Assembly (NCBI RefSeq): GCF_002858935.1
Contig: NZ_PJRT01000020.1
Location: forward strand, 1-64,000
Origin: Pantoea endophytica
GTDB lineage: Bacteria; Pseudomonadota; Gammaproteobacteria; Enterobacterales; Enterobacteriaceae
Direction: 5' to 3'
DNA length: 64,000 nt
Positions 30,547 to 39,166 of the stretch are shown here, in pieces. Positions within the stretch are counted from its first letter, which is position 1. Each line of letters starts with the position of its first letter. The notes beneath the pieces are model-generated. The model was not told where the DNA came from. It saw only the letters and a list, made by a program, of their open reading frames with translations, and searched no databases. A program made the translations under genes and the position numbers.

Positions 30547-30562
30547 AGTGATTTAGCTCACA
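30547..30562. promoter_or_regulatory. CRP-like site in the aaeR-aaeX control region
   Basis: AGTGATTTAGCTCACA matches TGTGA-N6-TCACA at 9 of 10 key positions. It lies 18 bases upstream of the aaeR start codon, so binding could repress aaeR or act on the divergent aaeX promoter. Carbon-source control of an efflux pump is plausible but unproven. Confidence 0.5.
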
Positions 30563-30574
30563 ATATGTAGAAAA

Positions 30575-30600
30575 CGTATAGTCAAGCGCGTTACTATACG
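30575..30600. promoter_or_regulatory. Perfect dyad between aaeR and aaeX
   Basis: CGTATAGT and ACTATACG are perfect 8-bp arms separated by 10 bases. The arms include TATAGT- and TATACG-like -10 elements facing opposite ways. It may therefore be a back-to-back promoter pair, an AaeR operator, or both. Confidence 0.55.
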
Positions 30601-30786
30601 CGCGCTGGGTCTCTTCACTGCACCTGAACACGGCTGTGTTAGCCCGATGATACGCTATGATTAGCTCAACGCGGCCTGAATGTTGCCATCAGTTTATCCG
30701 TCATCCCCTGATCGTAAACCCAACGTGCTATACGGCACGTGGGCAGGTATCGGTGCAATCCGGCAAGGTCGAACTAAGGATCCGAA

Positions 30787-30990
30787 ATGAGTGTGCTTCC
30801 GGTATTTGTCGTATTCGGGCTGAGTTTTCCGCCCATCTTCATTGAACTACTGGTTTCACTGGCGCTGTTCTGGCTGGTGAAACGCGTGCTAACGCCTAGC
30901 GGGATCTACGATCTGGTTTGGCATCCGGCACTGTTTAACACTGCGCTGTATTGCTGCGTGTTTTACCTTGTATCCCGTTTATTCGTCTGA
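30787..30990 (+). CDS. aaeX: Small membrane protein AaeX
   Basis: A 67-aa protein with two hydrophobic segments (about 1-25 and 42-67) ending SRLFV. It is nearly identical in length and sequence to E. coli AaeX. It is the first gene of aaeXAB, with AAGGAT as ribosome-binding site and 10 bases before aaeA. It is not required for efflux in E. coli, and its role is unknown. Confidence 0.93.
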   Translation: MSVLPVFVVFGLSFPPIFIELLVSLALFWLVKRVLTPSGIYDLVWHPALFNTALYCCVFYLVSRLFV

Positions 30991-31000
30991 GGTTTTTTAA

Positions 31001-31930
31001 GTGAAAGCGCTAATAAGAAAAATCGCGCGATACGCGATTACACTCCTGCTGGTTGTCATCGCCATCGTGATCATCTTCCGCGCCTGGGTGTTCTACACCG
31101 AATCACCGTGGACGCGTGATGCCAAATTCTCTGCCGATGTGGTAGCGATCTCGCCTGACGTCACCGGCATCATCACTGACGTGCCGGTGCACGACAACCA
31201 GCTGGTTAAAAAAGGCGACACGCTGTTTGTGGTTGACCGTCCGCGCTACCAAAAAGCGCTGGACGAAGCCCAGGCGGATGTCGAGTATTACCAGGCGTTA
31301 GTGAGTGAAAAACGCCGTGAAGCCAGTCGCCGCAATCAGTTGGGTACCAGCGCCATGTCGCGTGAAGCGATTGAGCAATCCAATAACGATCTGCAAACCA
31401 GCGAGCACCAGCTGGCGAAGTCTGTGGCCACGCGCGACCTGGCGGTGATTGACCTCGATCGCACCACTATCAAAGCGCCATCTGACGGCTGGGTCACCAA
31501 CCTCAATGTCTATCAGGGCGAATTCATCACGCGCGGCTCGGTAGCCGTGGCGCTGGTGCAACAGCACTCCTTCTATGTGCTGGCCTATATGGAAGAGACC
31601 AAGCTGGATGGCGTGCGTCCGGGCTTCCGCGCGCAAATCACGCCGTTGGGGAGCAACGCGGTACTGCGCGGCACCGTTGACAGTATCGCGGCGGGCGTAA
31701 CCAACAGCAGCAGCACCAGCGACAGCAAAGGCATGGCAACCATCGACTCGAATCTGGAGTGGGTGCGTCTGGCGCAGCGTGTGCCGGTGCGTATTCGTCT
31801 CGACGAGCAACCGGGCAACCGCTTCCCGGCGGGGACCACGGCGACGGTGGTGATCACCGGTGCGCAGGATCGCGAAACCAAAGTCTCGCCGCTGGCACAG
31901 TTGTTCAATCGCCTGCGTGAGTTTGGTTAA
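31001..31930 (+). CDS. aaeA: Aromatic carboxylic acid efflux membrane-fusion protein AaeA
   Basis: A 309-aa periplasmic adaptor (HlyD/EmrA type) that couples the AaeB pump to the outer membrane. The N-terminal transmembrane anchor (about 10-30) is followed by a lipoyl half-motif, a helical hairpin (about 85-140) and a beta-barrel domain ending [10 protein letters not shown]. It begins with GTG at 31001. The AaeAB pump exports p-hydroxybenzoate and related acids, a metabolic relief valve. It is 11 bases before aaeB. Confidence 0.96.
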   Translation: MKALIRKIARYAITLLLVVIAIVIIFRAWVFYTESPWTRDAKFSADVVAISPDVTGIITDVPVHDNQLVKKGDTLFVVDRPRYQKALDEAQADVEYYQALVSEKRREASRRNQLGTSAMSREAIEQSNNDLQTSEHQLAKSVATRDLAVIDLDRTTIKAPSDGWVTNLNVYQGEFITRGSVAVALVQQHSFYVLAYMEETKLDGVRPGFRAQITPLGSNAVLRGTVDSIAAGVTNSSSTSDSKGMATIDSNLEWVRLAQRVPVRIRLDEQPGNRFPAGTTATVVITGAQDRETKVSPLAQLFNRLREFG

Positions 31931-31941
31931 GCGAGGGCGAT

Positions 31942-33894
31942 ATGATTGAGTTTTTGCGTTTCCCGGTGAAGCTCACCTTCGCGCTGGTTGCGGCGTTGAT
32001 GATTGGCTTTCACTTCAATCTGGAAACGCCGCGTTGGGCGGTGATGACCGCCGGCATCGTGGCCGGTGGTACCGCCTTTGCTGCGGGGGGCGATCCCTAT
32101 TCTGGCGCGCTGCGCTATCGCGGCATTCTGCGCATCATCGGTACTTTTATTGGCTGTATCGCCGCGCTCACCATCATGATTGCCACGGTGCGCGCGCCGG
32201 TGGTGATGCTGCTGCTGTGCTGTATGTGGGCCGGCATGTGCGTGTGGCTCTCTTCGCTGATCAAAGTCGAAAACTCCTATGCGTTGGGTCTTGCCGGTTA
32301 CACCGCGCTGATCATCGTGGTGACGGCGGATGCCAGCGGCGGCTTAACGCTGGCTCCGCAGTACGCGGTTGAGCGCTGCAGTGAAATCGTCATCGGTATT
32401 CTGTGTGCCATCCTCGCCGACATGCTGTTCTCGCCGCGTTCGATCAAGAAAGTGATTGAGCAGGAAGTGGACGTGCTGCTGGTGGCGCACTACAAATTGC
32501 TGCAGCTGTGCGTCGCGCATGAAGACAAAGAGGAAGTGGATAAAGCCTGGAGCGCGTTAGTGCGTCGCACCACGGCACTCAACGGCATGCGCGGCCAGCT
32601 GATGATGGAATCCTCACGCTGGAAAAACTCCAGCCGCCGCCTGCAAATGCTCAACACCTTATCGCTGACGCTGATCACGCAGGCCGCCGAAACTTTCCTG
32701 ATTCAAAACTCGCGTCCGGAATACATTCCACCGCACTATCGTTTGCTGATCGAAAAAGAGGTCAACAGCGTCAACGATGTGCATAAGCGCATGAAGGTGA
32801 TGCGTCGCCTGATTGGCGTGAGCAGCAAAACCGTGCCGGTGACGCTGGCGAGTTGGGTCGGCGCGGCCACTGAATATCTGCTGCTGATTAACGGCATTAA
32901 AAGTAATAGCCGCATCACCACGCTGGAAGAGAGCATTCTGCAGCGTGAGGTAGTGATTCAGGCGCGCTCTGCGGAAACCCATCACGCGATGATCAACGGT
33001 ATACGTACCTTTGTCGCCACCGCGCTGGGATCGCTGTTTTGGCTATATACCGGCTGGACATCAGGCAGCGGCTGCATGGTGATGCTGGCGGTAATTACCG
33101 CGCTGGCGATGCGTATGCCGAATCCGTTGATGATGGCGAAAGACTTCCTTTACGGCATGACGGTTGCGGTGCCGCTCGGCGCGCTCTACTTCATCTTTAT
33201 TCTGCCCGCGACCCAGCAAAGTGCGCTGCTGTTGTGTATCGCCATCGGCGCGCTGGGTTTTATCGGCGGCATCTTCGTGCAGCGTCGTCAGTTGGGTACG
33301 CTGGGTGCGTTGATTGGTACCATCAACGTGCTGGTGCTGGATAACCCGATGAAGTTCGAGTTCAACGTATTCCTCGATAACGTGTTGGGCCAGGTGATTG
33401 GCTGCTTTGTAGCGATGATGGTGATTCTGCTGATTCGCGATAAATCCAAGGAGCGTACCGGACGTAAACTGCTGAATCGCTTTATGTATGCCGCAGTTGC
33501 TGCGCTGACCACTAATCAGGCGCGTCGTCGTGAAAACCACTTGCCGGCGCTGTATCAGCAATTGTTTTTGTTGCTCAACCTGTTCCCCGGCGATATCGAT
33601 AAATACCGTATCGCGCTGACCCTGATTATCGGCCATCAACGCCTGCGCAATGCCGAAGTGCCGGTGAATGCAGAGTTATCGGCCTATCACCGCCAGCTGC
33701 GCTACACCGCCGATCGCATCATCTCTGCAACCAGCGATGATAAGCGGCGCTATTACTTCGAGCGGCTGCTCAAGGAGCTGGATGTGTATCAGGAGAAGCT
33801 GCAGCACTATGCTGCGCCTGATAACGTCACCGAGCCGGTGAAACGGCTGGCGCTGATGCTGGATAAGTATCAGAACACCTTAATACAAATCTGA
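31942..33894 (+). CDS. aaeB: Aromatic carboxylic acid efflux pump AaeB
   Basis: A 650-aa inner-membrane pump of the PET (putative efflux transporter) family. Two sets of about five to six hydrophobic helices (roughly 10-165 and 355-490) are separated by a soluble region of about 190 residues, the characteristic duplicated layout. E. coli AaeB is 655 aa. It depends on AaeA. It closes the aaeXAB operon before an intrinsic terminator. Confidence 0.96.
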   Translation: MIEFLRFPVKLTFALVAALMIGFHFNLETPRWAVMTAGIVAGGTAFAAGGDPYSGALRYRGILRIIGTFIGCIAALTIMIATVRAPVVMLLLCCMWAGMCVWLSSLIKVENSYALGLAGYTALIIVVTADASGGLTLAPQYAVERCSEIVIGILCAILADMLFSPRSIKKVIEQEVDVLLVAHYKLLQLCVAHEDKEEVDKAWSALVRRTTALNGMRGQLMMESSRWKNSSRRLQMLNTLSLTLITQAAETFLIQNSRPEYIPPHYRLLIEKEVNSVNDVHKRMKVMRRLIGVSSKTVPVTLASWVGAATEYLLLINGIKSNSRITTLEESILQREVVIQARSAETHHAMINGIRTFVATALGSLFWLYTGWTSGSGCMVMLAVITALAMRMPNPLMMAKDFLYGMTVAVPLGALYFIFILPATQQSALLLCIAIGALGFIGGIFVQRRQLGTLGALIGTINVLVLDNPMKFEFNVFLDNVLGQVIGCFVAMMVILLIRDKSKERTGRKLLNRFMYAAVAALTTNQARRRENHLPALYQQLFLLLNLFPGDIDKYRIALTLIIGHQRLRNAEVPVNAELSAYHRQLRYTADRIISATSDDKRRYYFERLLKELDVYQEKLQHYAAPDNVTEPVKRLALMLDKYQNTLIQI

Positions 33895-33898
33895 AACT

Positions 33899-33925
33899 GG
33901 CCGCTGCAACCTGCAGCGGCCTTTT
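33899..33925 (+). terminator. Intrinsic terminator of aaeXAB
   Basis: A perfect 10-bp stem GGCCGCTGCA / TGCAGCGGCC with a 3-base loop is followed by TTTTAG, starting 5 bases after the aaeB stop codon. Confidence 0.88.
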
Positions 33926-34005
33926 AGATCCCACGCTGACACAAAAACCTCTGATATTGGCATCTATACTTTCCTGACAGGACGCAAACTGACAGGAGAA
34001 AACCG

Positions 34006-35460
34006 ATGTCCACTTCCCTGCAACAACACGAATTTTTCAAGACCGGCTATTTCGCTGATGGTCAGTGGCATAACGCCAGCGCCACCTTTGAGGTGACCAA
34101 TCCTGCCACCGGCGAAGTTATCGCTAACGTGGCGAAAGCCGGCCAGCAAGAAACCGAACAGGCGATTGCCGCCGCGCAGCGTGCGTTTCCCGCCTGGCGC
34201 GATAAAACCGCCAAGGCGCGTGCCGAAATCCTCTATCGCTGGTATCAGCTGATCATCGAGAATAAAAGCTGGCTCGGCCAGTTGATGACGGCCGAGCAGG
34301 GTAAACCGCTTACAGAAGCCGAAGGTGAAGTGGAATACGCCGCCAGCTTTATTCAGTGGTTTGCCGAGCAGGCGAAACGCGCCAACGGTGAAATCATCCC
34401 GCCGGCTAAACCGGGCTCGCGCATTCTGGCGACGCGCGAACCAATTGGTGTGGTCGCGGCGATCACGCCGTGGAATTTCCCGATGGCGATGCTGACGCGC
34501 AAACTTGGCCCCGCATTGGCCGCGGGCTGTACCGGCATAATCAAACCCGCTAACAACACACCGCTGAGCGCCTTCGCGTTGCTGGCGCTGGCGCAGAAAG
34601 CCGGTGTGCCTGATGGCGTACTCAATGCGGTGGCGGGCGATACGCATGCCATCAGCGACGCGATTATGGCCAGCAAGGCGGTGCGCAAAATCTCCTTTAC
34701 CGGTTCCACCGCGGTGGGCAAAACGCTGATGCGTAATGCGGCTGAGACCATGAAAAAGGTCTCGATGGAGTTAGGCGGCAACGCGCCCTATATCGTGTTT
34801 GATGATGCCGATATTGATGCGGCGGTGCAGGGCGCGATTGCCAACAAATTCCGCAACGCCGGGCAGGTGTGCGTCAGCGTCAACCGCTTCTATGTGCACA
34901 ACGCGGTCTACGATCGCTTCGTTAATCAACTGGCCGATGCGGTGGGCAAACTAAAAGTCGGAAATGGCGTGGAAGAAGGCGTGATCGTTGGCCCGCTGAT
35001 TGAGCCGTCCGCGCTGGAGAAAGTGGAGGAGCACGTCAAAGATGCATTGAGTAAAGGCGGCAAATTGCTGGTCGGCGGCGAACGTCATCCTCTTGGCGGC
35101 AACTTCTGGCAACCAACGGTGATTGGCGAAGCGCATGAAGAGATGAAGCTGGCGCAGGAAGAGACGTTTGGTCCGGTTGCGGCTTGCTTCCGCTTTGACG
35201 ATGAAGCCGAGGTGATTGCGCGTGCCAACAATACCGAATTTGGCCTGGCGGCTTACTTCTACACGCAGAATTTGCAGCGGGTATTCCGCGTCTCAGCGGC
35301 GCTGGAAGCGGGCATGATCGGCATTAACGAATGCGCGGTATCCACTGAGCTGGCACCGTTTGGCGGCGTGAAAGAGTCTGGACTGGGACGCGAAGGATCG
35401 GTGTTGGGGATGGAAGAGTATCTGGAAGTTAAAGCGTTGCACCTCGGCGGGCTCAGCTAG
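34006..35460 (+). CDS. NAD(P)-dependent succinate-semialdehyde-dehydrogenase-like enzyme
   Basis: A 484-aa aldehyde dehydrogenase closest in appearance to GabD (about 482 aa). Catalytic residues are present: C289 in [15 protein letters not shown]255 in MELGGNAP, N157 in TPWNFP, and the cofactor loop [10 protein letters not shown] (231-240). GabD has CVC at the reversible-oxidation switch; here the second cysteine is serine (CVS), so it lacks that disulfide partner. It is not part of the E. coli aae-yhcO neighbourhood, hence an insertion. The substrate is probably a semialdehyde from amine or aromatic catabolism, but cannot be fixed. Confidence 0.9.
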   Translation: MSTSLQQHEFFKTGYFADGQWHNASATFEVTNPATGEVIANVAKAGQQETEQAIAAAQRAFPAWRDKTAKARAEILYRWYQLIIENKSWLGQLMTAEQGKPLTEAEGEVEYAASFIQWFAEQAKRANGEIIPPAKPGSRILATREPIGVVAAITPWNFPMAMLTRKLGPALAAGCTGIIKPANNTPLSAFALLALAQKAGVPDGVLNAVAGDTHAISDAIMASKAVRKISFTGSTAVGKTLMRNAAETMKKVSMELGGNAPYIVFDDADIDAAVQGAIANKFRNAGQVCVSVNRFYVHNAVYDRFVNQLADAVGKLKVGNGVEEGVIVGPLIEPSALEKVEEHVKDALSKGGKLLVGGERHPLGGNFWQPTVIGEAHEEMKLAQEETFGPVAACFRFDDEAEVIARANNTEFGLAAYFYTQNLQRVFRVSAALEAGMIGINECAVSTELAPFGGVKESGLGREGSVLGMEEYLEVKALHLGGLS

Positions 35461-35482
35461 CCGCAACAACCAAGAGGGCGTC

Positions 35483-35755
35483 ATGATGAGAACCGAGCGT
35501 TTCGATTTCGACGAGATTGTCGATCAAGCCCATTTTTATCGACAGTTTAGCGATCGTTTTGCGTTAGCCGATCTCGCCATCAACGATCTTGACGATCTTT
35601 GGGATGCGATTGTCGGTGAGCAACTGCCGTTGCCGCTGGAGATTGAATTTGTAAATCTGGGGAAAGGGCAGAAACGCCGGTATGGCGCATTGATCCTGCT
35701 ATTTGATGAAGCAGAAGAGGAGCTGGAAGGCCAGCTCCGCTTCAATATAAAGTAA
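35483..35755 (+). CDS. yhcO: Barstar-family protein YhcO
   Basis: A 90-aa protein of the barstar (barnase inhibitor) family with [17 protein letters not shown] and [12 protein letters not shown]. Length matches E. coli YhcO, whose partner nuclease is unknown. Two adjacent ATG codons could start it (35483 or 35486) behind GAGGG. It follows the aldehyde dehydrogenase by 22 bases, so it may be co-transcribed. In E. coli it neighbours yhcN, as here. Confidence 0.92.
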   Translation: MMRTERFDFDEIVDQAHFYRQFSDRFALADLAINDLDDLWDAIVGEQLPLPLEIEFVNLGKGQKRRYGALILLFDEAEEELEGQLRFNIK

Positions 35756-35756
35756 A

Positions 35757-35780
35757 AAGGGCCCCGGCGAGCGGGGCCAA
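35757..35780. terminator. Hairpin between yhcO and the yhcN cluster
   Basis: GGCCCCG and CGGGGCC form a strong stem with a short loop after the yhcO stop codon. The A-run before it favours leftward termination of the yhcN cluster. The rightward side lacks a T-run. Confidence 0.65.
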
Positions 35781-35805
35781 AGGGTTCGTCTTAATTGACG
35801 AGGAA

Positions 35806-36072
35806 TTACTTATACAGCTCAGCTGTCACGTGGTAGCTGTCGCCGGTTTTCGCTTCAATCACTTTGTAAGCGCTGGCACCTTGCTCATCCGCTTTCTGAG
35901 AAAGCTCGGCACGATAGTCCATTGGCGAACCGCCGGTTCCGCTGATTGAAATGGTGCTGCCGGTAGGTTGCAGATTCTGCGCCTGTTGTTCGGTGACCAG
36001 TTGTGCTGCAGAAGCACCAAAGGCGAACAGGGAAAGCAGGGTAGCAGTTGCGATGGTTGTTTTGATTTTCAT
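35806..36072 (-). CDS. yhcN: YhcN/BhsA-family periplasmic stress protein, copy 1
   Basis: An 88-aa secreted protein of the YdgH/BhsA/McbA-like family (DUF1471). The signal peptide (MKIKTTIATATLL..., cleavage near ASA-A at 22/23) is followed by a single small domain ending DSYHVTAELYK. E. coli YhcN is induced by acid and peroxide stress. It is last of three tandem paralogues and is preceded by GAGGAGAAAATT as ribosome-binding site. Which of the three is the strict yhcN orthologue is not resolved. Confidence 0.93.
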   Translation of the reverse strand: MKIKTTIATATLLSLFAFGASAAQLVTEQQAQNLQPTGSTISISGTGGSPMDYRAELSQKADEQGASAYKVIEAKTGDSYHVTAELYK

Positions 36073-36173
36073 AATTTTCTCCTCGTTTAATCAACAACCT
36101 GCGGCAGAAAAGGGGTGGCGGGTCGTCGATCTATTGCCTGGCGCCATCAAGGCACCGGACGTTCAATTAGTGA

Positions 36174-36440
36174 TTATTTGTACAGTTCAGCAGTTACGTG
36201 GAAAGTATCGCCACGGTTGCTTTCGATGATGCGGTAATGGCTGGCACCCTGCGCATCGGCTTTCTGTGACAGTTCCTGACGCACGTTGGTCTGGTCGCCG
36301 TCAACACCGCTCACGCTGATGGTTTGGTTCAGAGATTGCAGCTGTTCAGCTTGTTGGTTTGAAACCAGGCTGGCGGCATTCGCGCCAAAAGAAAGAACAG
36401 AAGCCAAGCCCAGTACTGCGATAGCTAATTTGGTTTTCAT
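36174..36440 (-). CDS. YhcN/BhsA-family periplasmic stress protein, copy 2
   Basis: An 88-aa paralogue of its neighbours: signal peptide with cleavage near ANA-A, then the DUF1471 domain with ISVSGVDGDQTNVRQEL and the family end RGDTFHVTAELYK. It is the most diverged of the three in the mid-domain (no GGSPMD motif), so the duplication is old or its role differs. It has an AGGAGAG ribosome-binding site and gaps of about 100 bases on each side. Confidence 0.92.
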   Translation of the reverse strand: MKTKLAIAVLGLASVLSFGANAASLVSNQQAEQLQSLNQTISVSGVDGDQTNVRQELSQKADAQGASHYRIIESNRGDTFHVTAELYK

Positions 36441-36530
36441 GATTCACTCTCCTGAAATGGGGGCCGGCAACCTGAGAGGCAAGAGCGTCTCAAACGGGTC
36501 GCCGTTCACATTGCTTTTTAAGTCAATAAC

Positions 36531-36794
36531 TTATTTGTACAGCTCAGCGGTTGCGTGGTAGCTGTCACCGGTATTCGCCTCAACCACGCGATAGGCTTTA
36601 GCACCTTGCTGGTCGGCTTTATCGTTTAACTGCTGACGGATATCCATTGGAGAACCGCCCACGCCGCTGACGCTGATGGTGCCCGCAGGTTGCAGATTCG
36701 CTGCCTGTTCGGCATTAATAGAATCTGCTGCAAAAGCACCAAATGACAGGGCAGAGAGAACACTTAAAGTCGCGATAGTAGTTTTAACGTTCAT
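36531..36794 (-). CDS. YhcN/BhsA-family periplasmic stress protein, copy 3
   Basis: An 87-aa secreted DUF1471 protein, the promoter-proximal member of the tandem set. The signal peptide has cleavage near AFA-A; the domain shows TISVSGVGGSPMDIRQQL, shared with copy 1 more than copy 2, and ends GDSYHATAELYK. The upstream region holds a strong palindrome (36835-36850) that may control the group. Confidence 0.92.
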   Translation of the reverse strand: MNVKTTIATLSVLSALSFGAFAADSINAEQAANLQPAGTISVSGVGGSPMDIRQQLNDKADQQGAKAYRVVEANTGDSYHATAELYK

Positions 36795-36834
36795 GATAAT
36801 TTTCCTCGTCGTCTATTTTTATCTTTTTCTTTCG

Positions 36835-36850
36835 TGTGATTTGCATCACG
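36835..36850. promoter_or_regulatory. CRP-like palindrome upstream of the yhcN cluster
   Basis: TGTGATTTGCATCACG matches TGTGA-N6-TCACA at 9 of 10 key positions and includes the symmetric core GTGAT-TTGC-ATCAC. It is about 40 bases before the start codon of copy 3, too close for a classical activating position if the leader carries the ribosome-binding site. A repressing role or another regulator is possible. Confidence 0.45.
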
Positions 36851-36869
36851 AAAACAAGTATAGATCTAA

Positions 36870-37283
36870 TCACCCATGAAATTAATACCGAGCTAATAAT
36901 GTTTGGTTGTAATTCTTTATCCTTATGGCACTTTTTTAGAACCTGAAGTTATAAAAAACGCCTGGATCTTAACCATAGGTGGTTATTTCACCGTAAAAAC
37001 AATGATCTACATCAAATTATCTTTTAGTGCGAAAGATCGTGGTTGATCTCGCTGGCTGATACAGATAGAGAAGGGAAAGACACTGAGCACAATGTGTAAA
37101 GCAGCGTAAAATAGCGCATAAGGTTAAACGGGCATAAAGGTCGTACCAATGATAGCGGCTGAAAAGAACCGACAGGCATATGGATAACTTATTATTTACA
37201 AAGGGATTTGTAACAGAATGGTTATAAATGAAGCGCAAAGGGCAAGATAACCGGCAGAGGAACTGCCGGTATGCAGCAGGGTT
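36870..37283. promoter_or_regulatory. Long spacer between argR and the yhcN cluster, with an FNR-like box
   Basis: About 410 bases without a convincing gene. ATGATCTACATCAA at 37002-37015 reads leftward as TTGATGTAGATCAT, one mismatch from the FNR consensus TTGAT-N4-ATCAA. It is about 210 bases from the nearest start codon, so its relevance is uncertain. A dyad GCCGG...CCGGC at 37250-37268 just past argR (GATAACCGGCAGAGGAACTGCCGGTAT region) is a probable argR terminator stem. Confidence 0.4.
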
Positions 37284-37757
<474 letters not shown>

Positions 37758-37801
37758 CTACCAATTAAAAAGGGGTTGCAGAGGGCAACAGGCCCACGGC
37801 A

Positions 37802-37839
37802 GATAAATTATTATGCATTTAGATGAATTTTTATGCAAT
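37802..37839 (-). promoter_or_regulatory. Tandem ARG boxes, ArgR autoregulation
   Basis: Two 18-bp boxes at 37802-37819 and 37822-37839 match WNTGAATWWWWATTCANW (leftward: ATTGCATAAAAATTCATC and AATGCATAATAATTTATC), each with C for A at position 5. The 2-bp gap between them differs from the 3-bp gap typical of other arg operators; I recall the same peculiarity for E. coli argR. They lie 48-85 bases before the argR start. Confidence 0.85.
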
Positions 37840-38178
37840 AAGTCTGGTAAGAGAATCGCGGTAATGACCTGCGGGGCGGGCATCATAACAGAATATGATG
37901 TTGCACCAAAATCGCGGGTGGACGCGCAAAGCGAAGGTTGCAAAGTTGTTATATTATTGAAGTGGTAACAACAATATCGATGATCATTGCCGTCCATTGT
38001 CTTCTGGCTGCGAATGAATCATTCAGGCGACTTCTGAAGTGGAGATGTCTCGGGAGCCGATTGCGGCGTAGTGTTTAGTGCGCGACAGGTTTAGTCGCTA
38101 TCGCCTGAGAAGTTGATTAAACTCGTAACCTGATGGATTTTCGGCATATCTCTGCCCCACCTTAATAAGGAGTTCAGG
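37840..38178. other. argR-mdh divergent intergenic region
   Basis: No gene is visible in this 340-base stretch. It must hold the argR and mdh promoters. Candidate -10 elements are AT-rich stretches near 37950-37975, but I cannot pair them reliably with -35 hexamers. The mdh ribosome-binding site is AAGGAG at 38167-38172. Confidence 0.4.
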
Positions 38179-39114
38179 ATGAAAGTTGCCGTTCTCGGTG
38201 CCGCTGGTGGTATTGGCCAGGCGCTCGCACTGCTGCTCAAAACGCAATTACCCGCAGGCTCAGCTCTCTCACTTTACGATATCGCCCCGGTAACGCCCGG
38301 TGTGGCGGTCGATCTCAGTCATATCCCAACGGCAGTCACCGTGGAAGGGTTTAGCGGTGAAGATGCTACGCCTGCGCTGCATGGTGCTGATGTGGTGCTG
38401 ATCTCCGCGGGTGTGGCACGTAAGCCGGGCATGGATCGCGCCGACCTGTTTAACGTCAACGCCGGTATCGTGCGTAACCTGATCGAACAGGTTGCCAGTA
38501 CCGCGCCAAAAGCGCTGATTGGCGTCATCACCAATCCGGTGAATACGACGGTGGCGATTGCGGCCGAAGTGCTAAAAAAAGCCGGCGTGTATGACAAGAA
38601 TCGCCTGTTTGGCGTTTCCACCCTCGATATCATCCGTGCCAATACCTTTGTCGCGGCGTTAAAAGGCAAGCAGCCTAACGAGATTGAAGTGCCGGTGGTG
38701 GGCGGGCATTCCGGCGTAACGATTCTGCCGCTGCTGTCGCAGGTGAAAGGCGTGAGCTTCAGCGAGCAGGAAGTGGCGGATCTCACCAAACGTATTCAGA
38801 ACGCGGGCACCGAAGTGGTGGAAGCCAAAGCCGGTGGCGGATCGGCGACGCTGTCGATGGGACAGGCAGCGGCCCGTTTTGGCCTGTCATTGATTCGTGC
38901 CCTGCAAGGCGAAGCCAACGTGGTGGAGTGCGCGTATGTGGAAGGCGATGGCGAATATGCCCGCTTCTTCTCGCAGCCGCTGCTGCTGGGCAAAAACGGC
39001 ATCGTTGAACGCCGTCCGCTGGGCACGCTAAGTGCCTTTGAACAGCAGGCGCTAAACGGCATGCTGGAAACGCTGAAGAAAGATATCTCGCAGGGCGAAG
39101 AGTTTGTGAAGTGA
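38179..39114 (+). CDS. mdh: Malate dehydrogenase
   Basis: A 311-aa NAD-dependent TCA-cycle enzyme oxidising malate to oxaloacetate. The Rossmann motif GAAGGIGQA (7-15), the mobile-loop arginines ([11 protein letters not shown]), the catalytic pair in VVGGHSG (His) and TNPVN are intact. Length agrees with E. coli (312 aa). It is monocistronic, bounded by the strong terminator that also marks a change in gene order. Confidence 0.98.
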   Translation: MKVAVLGAAGGIGQALALLLKTQLPAGSALSLYDIAPVTPGVAVDLSHIPTAVTVEGFSGEDATPALHGADVVLISAGVARKPGMDRADLFNVNAGIVRNLIEQVASTAPKALIGVITNPVNTTVAIAAEVLKKAGVYDKNRLFGVSTLDIIRANTFVAALKGKQPNEIEVPVVGGHSGVTILPLLSQVKGVSFSEQEVADLTKRIQNAGTEVVEAKAGGGSATLSMGQAAARFGLSLIRALQGEANVVECAYVEGDGEYARFFSQPLLLGKNGIVERRPLGTLSAFEQQALNGMLETLKKDISQGEEFVK

Positions 39115-39136
39115 TGAACTCTAAGCGGCAATAAAA

Positions 39137-39165
39137 AACGCCCGGCATCTGCCGGGCGTTTTGTT
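39137..39165. terminator. Bidirectional terminator between mdh and mscM
   Basis: AACGCCCGGC / GCCGGGCGTT is a perfect 10-bp stem with an ATCT loop, flanked by an A-run and a T-run, so it can stop transcription from both converging genes. It stands exactly where gene order departs from E. coli. Confidence 0.93.
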
Positions 39166-39166
39166 T

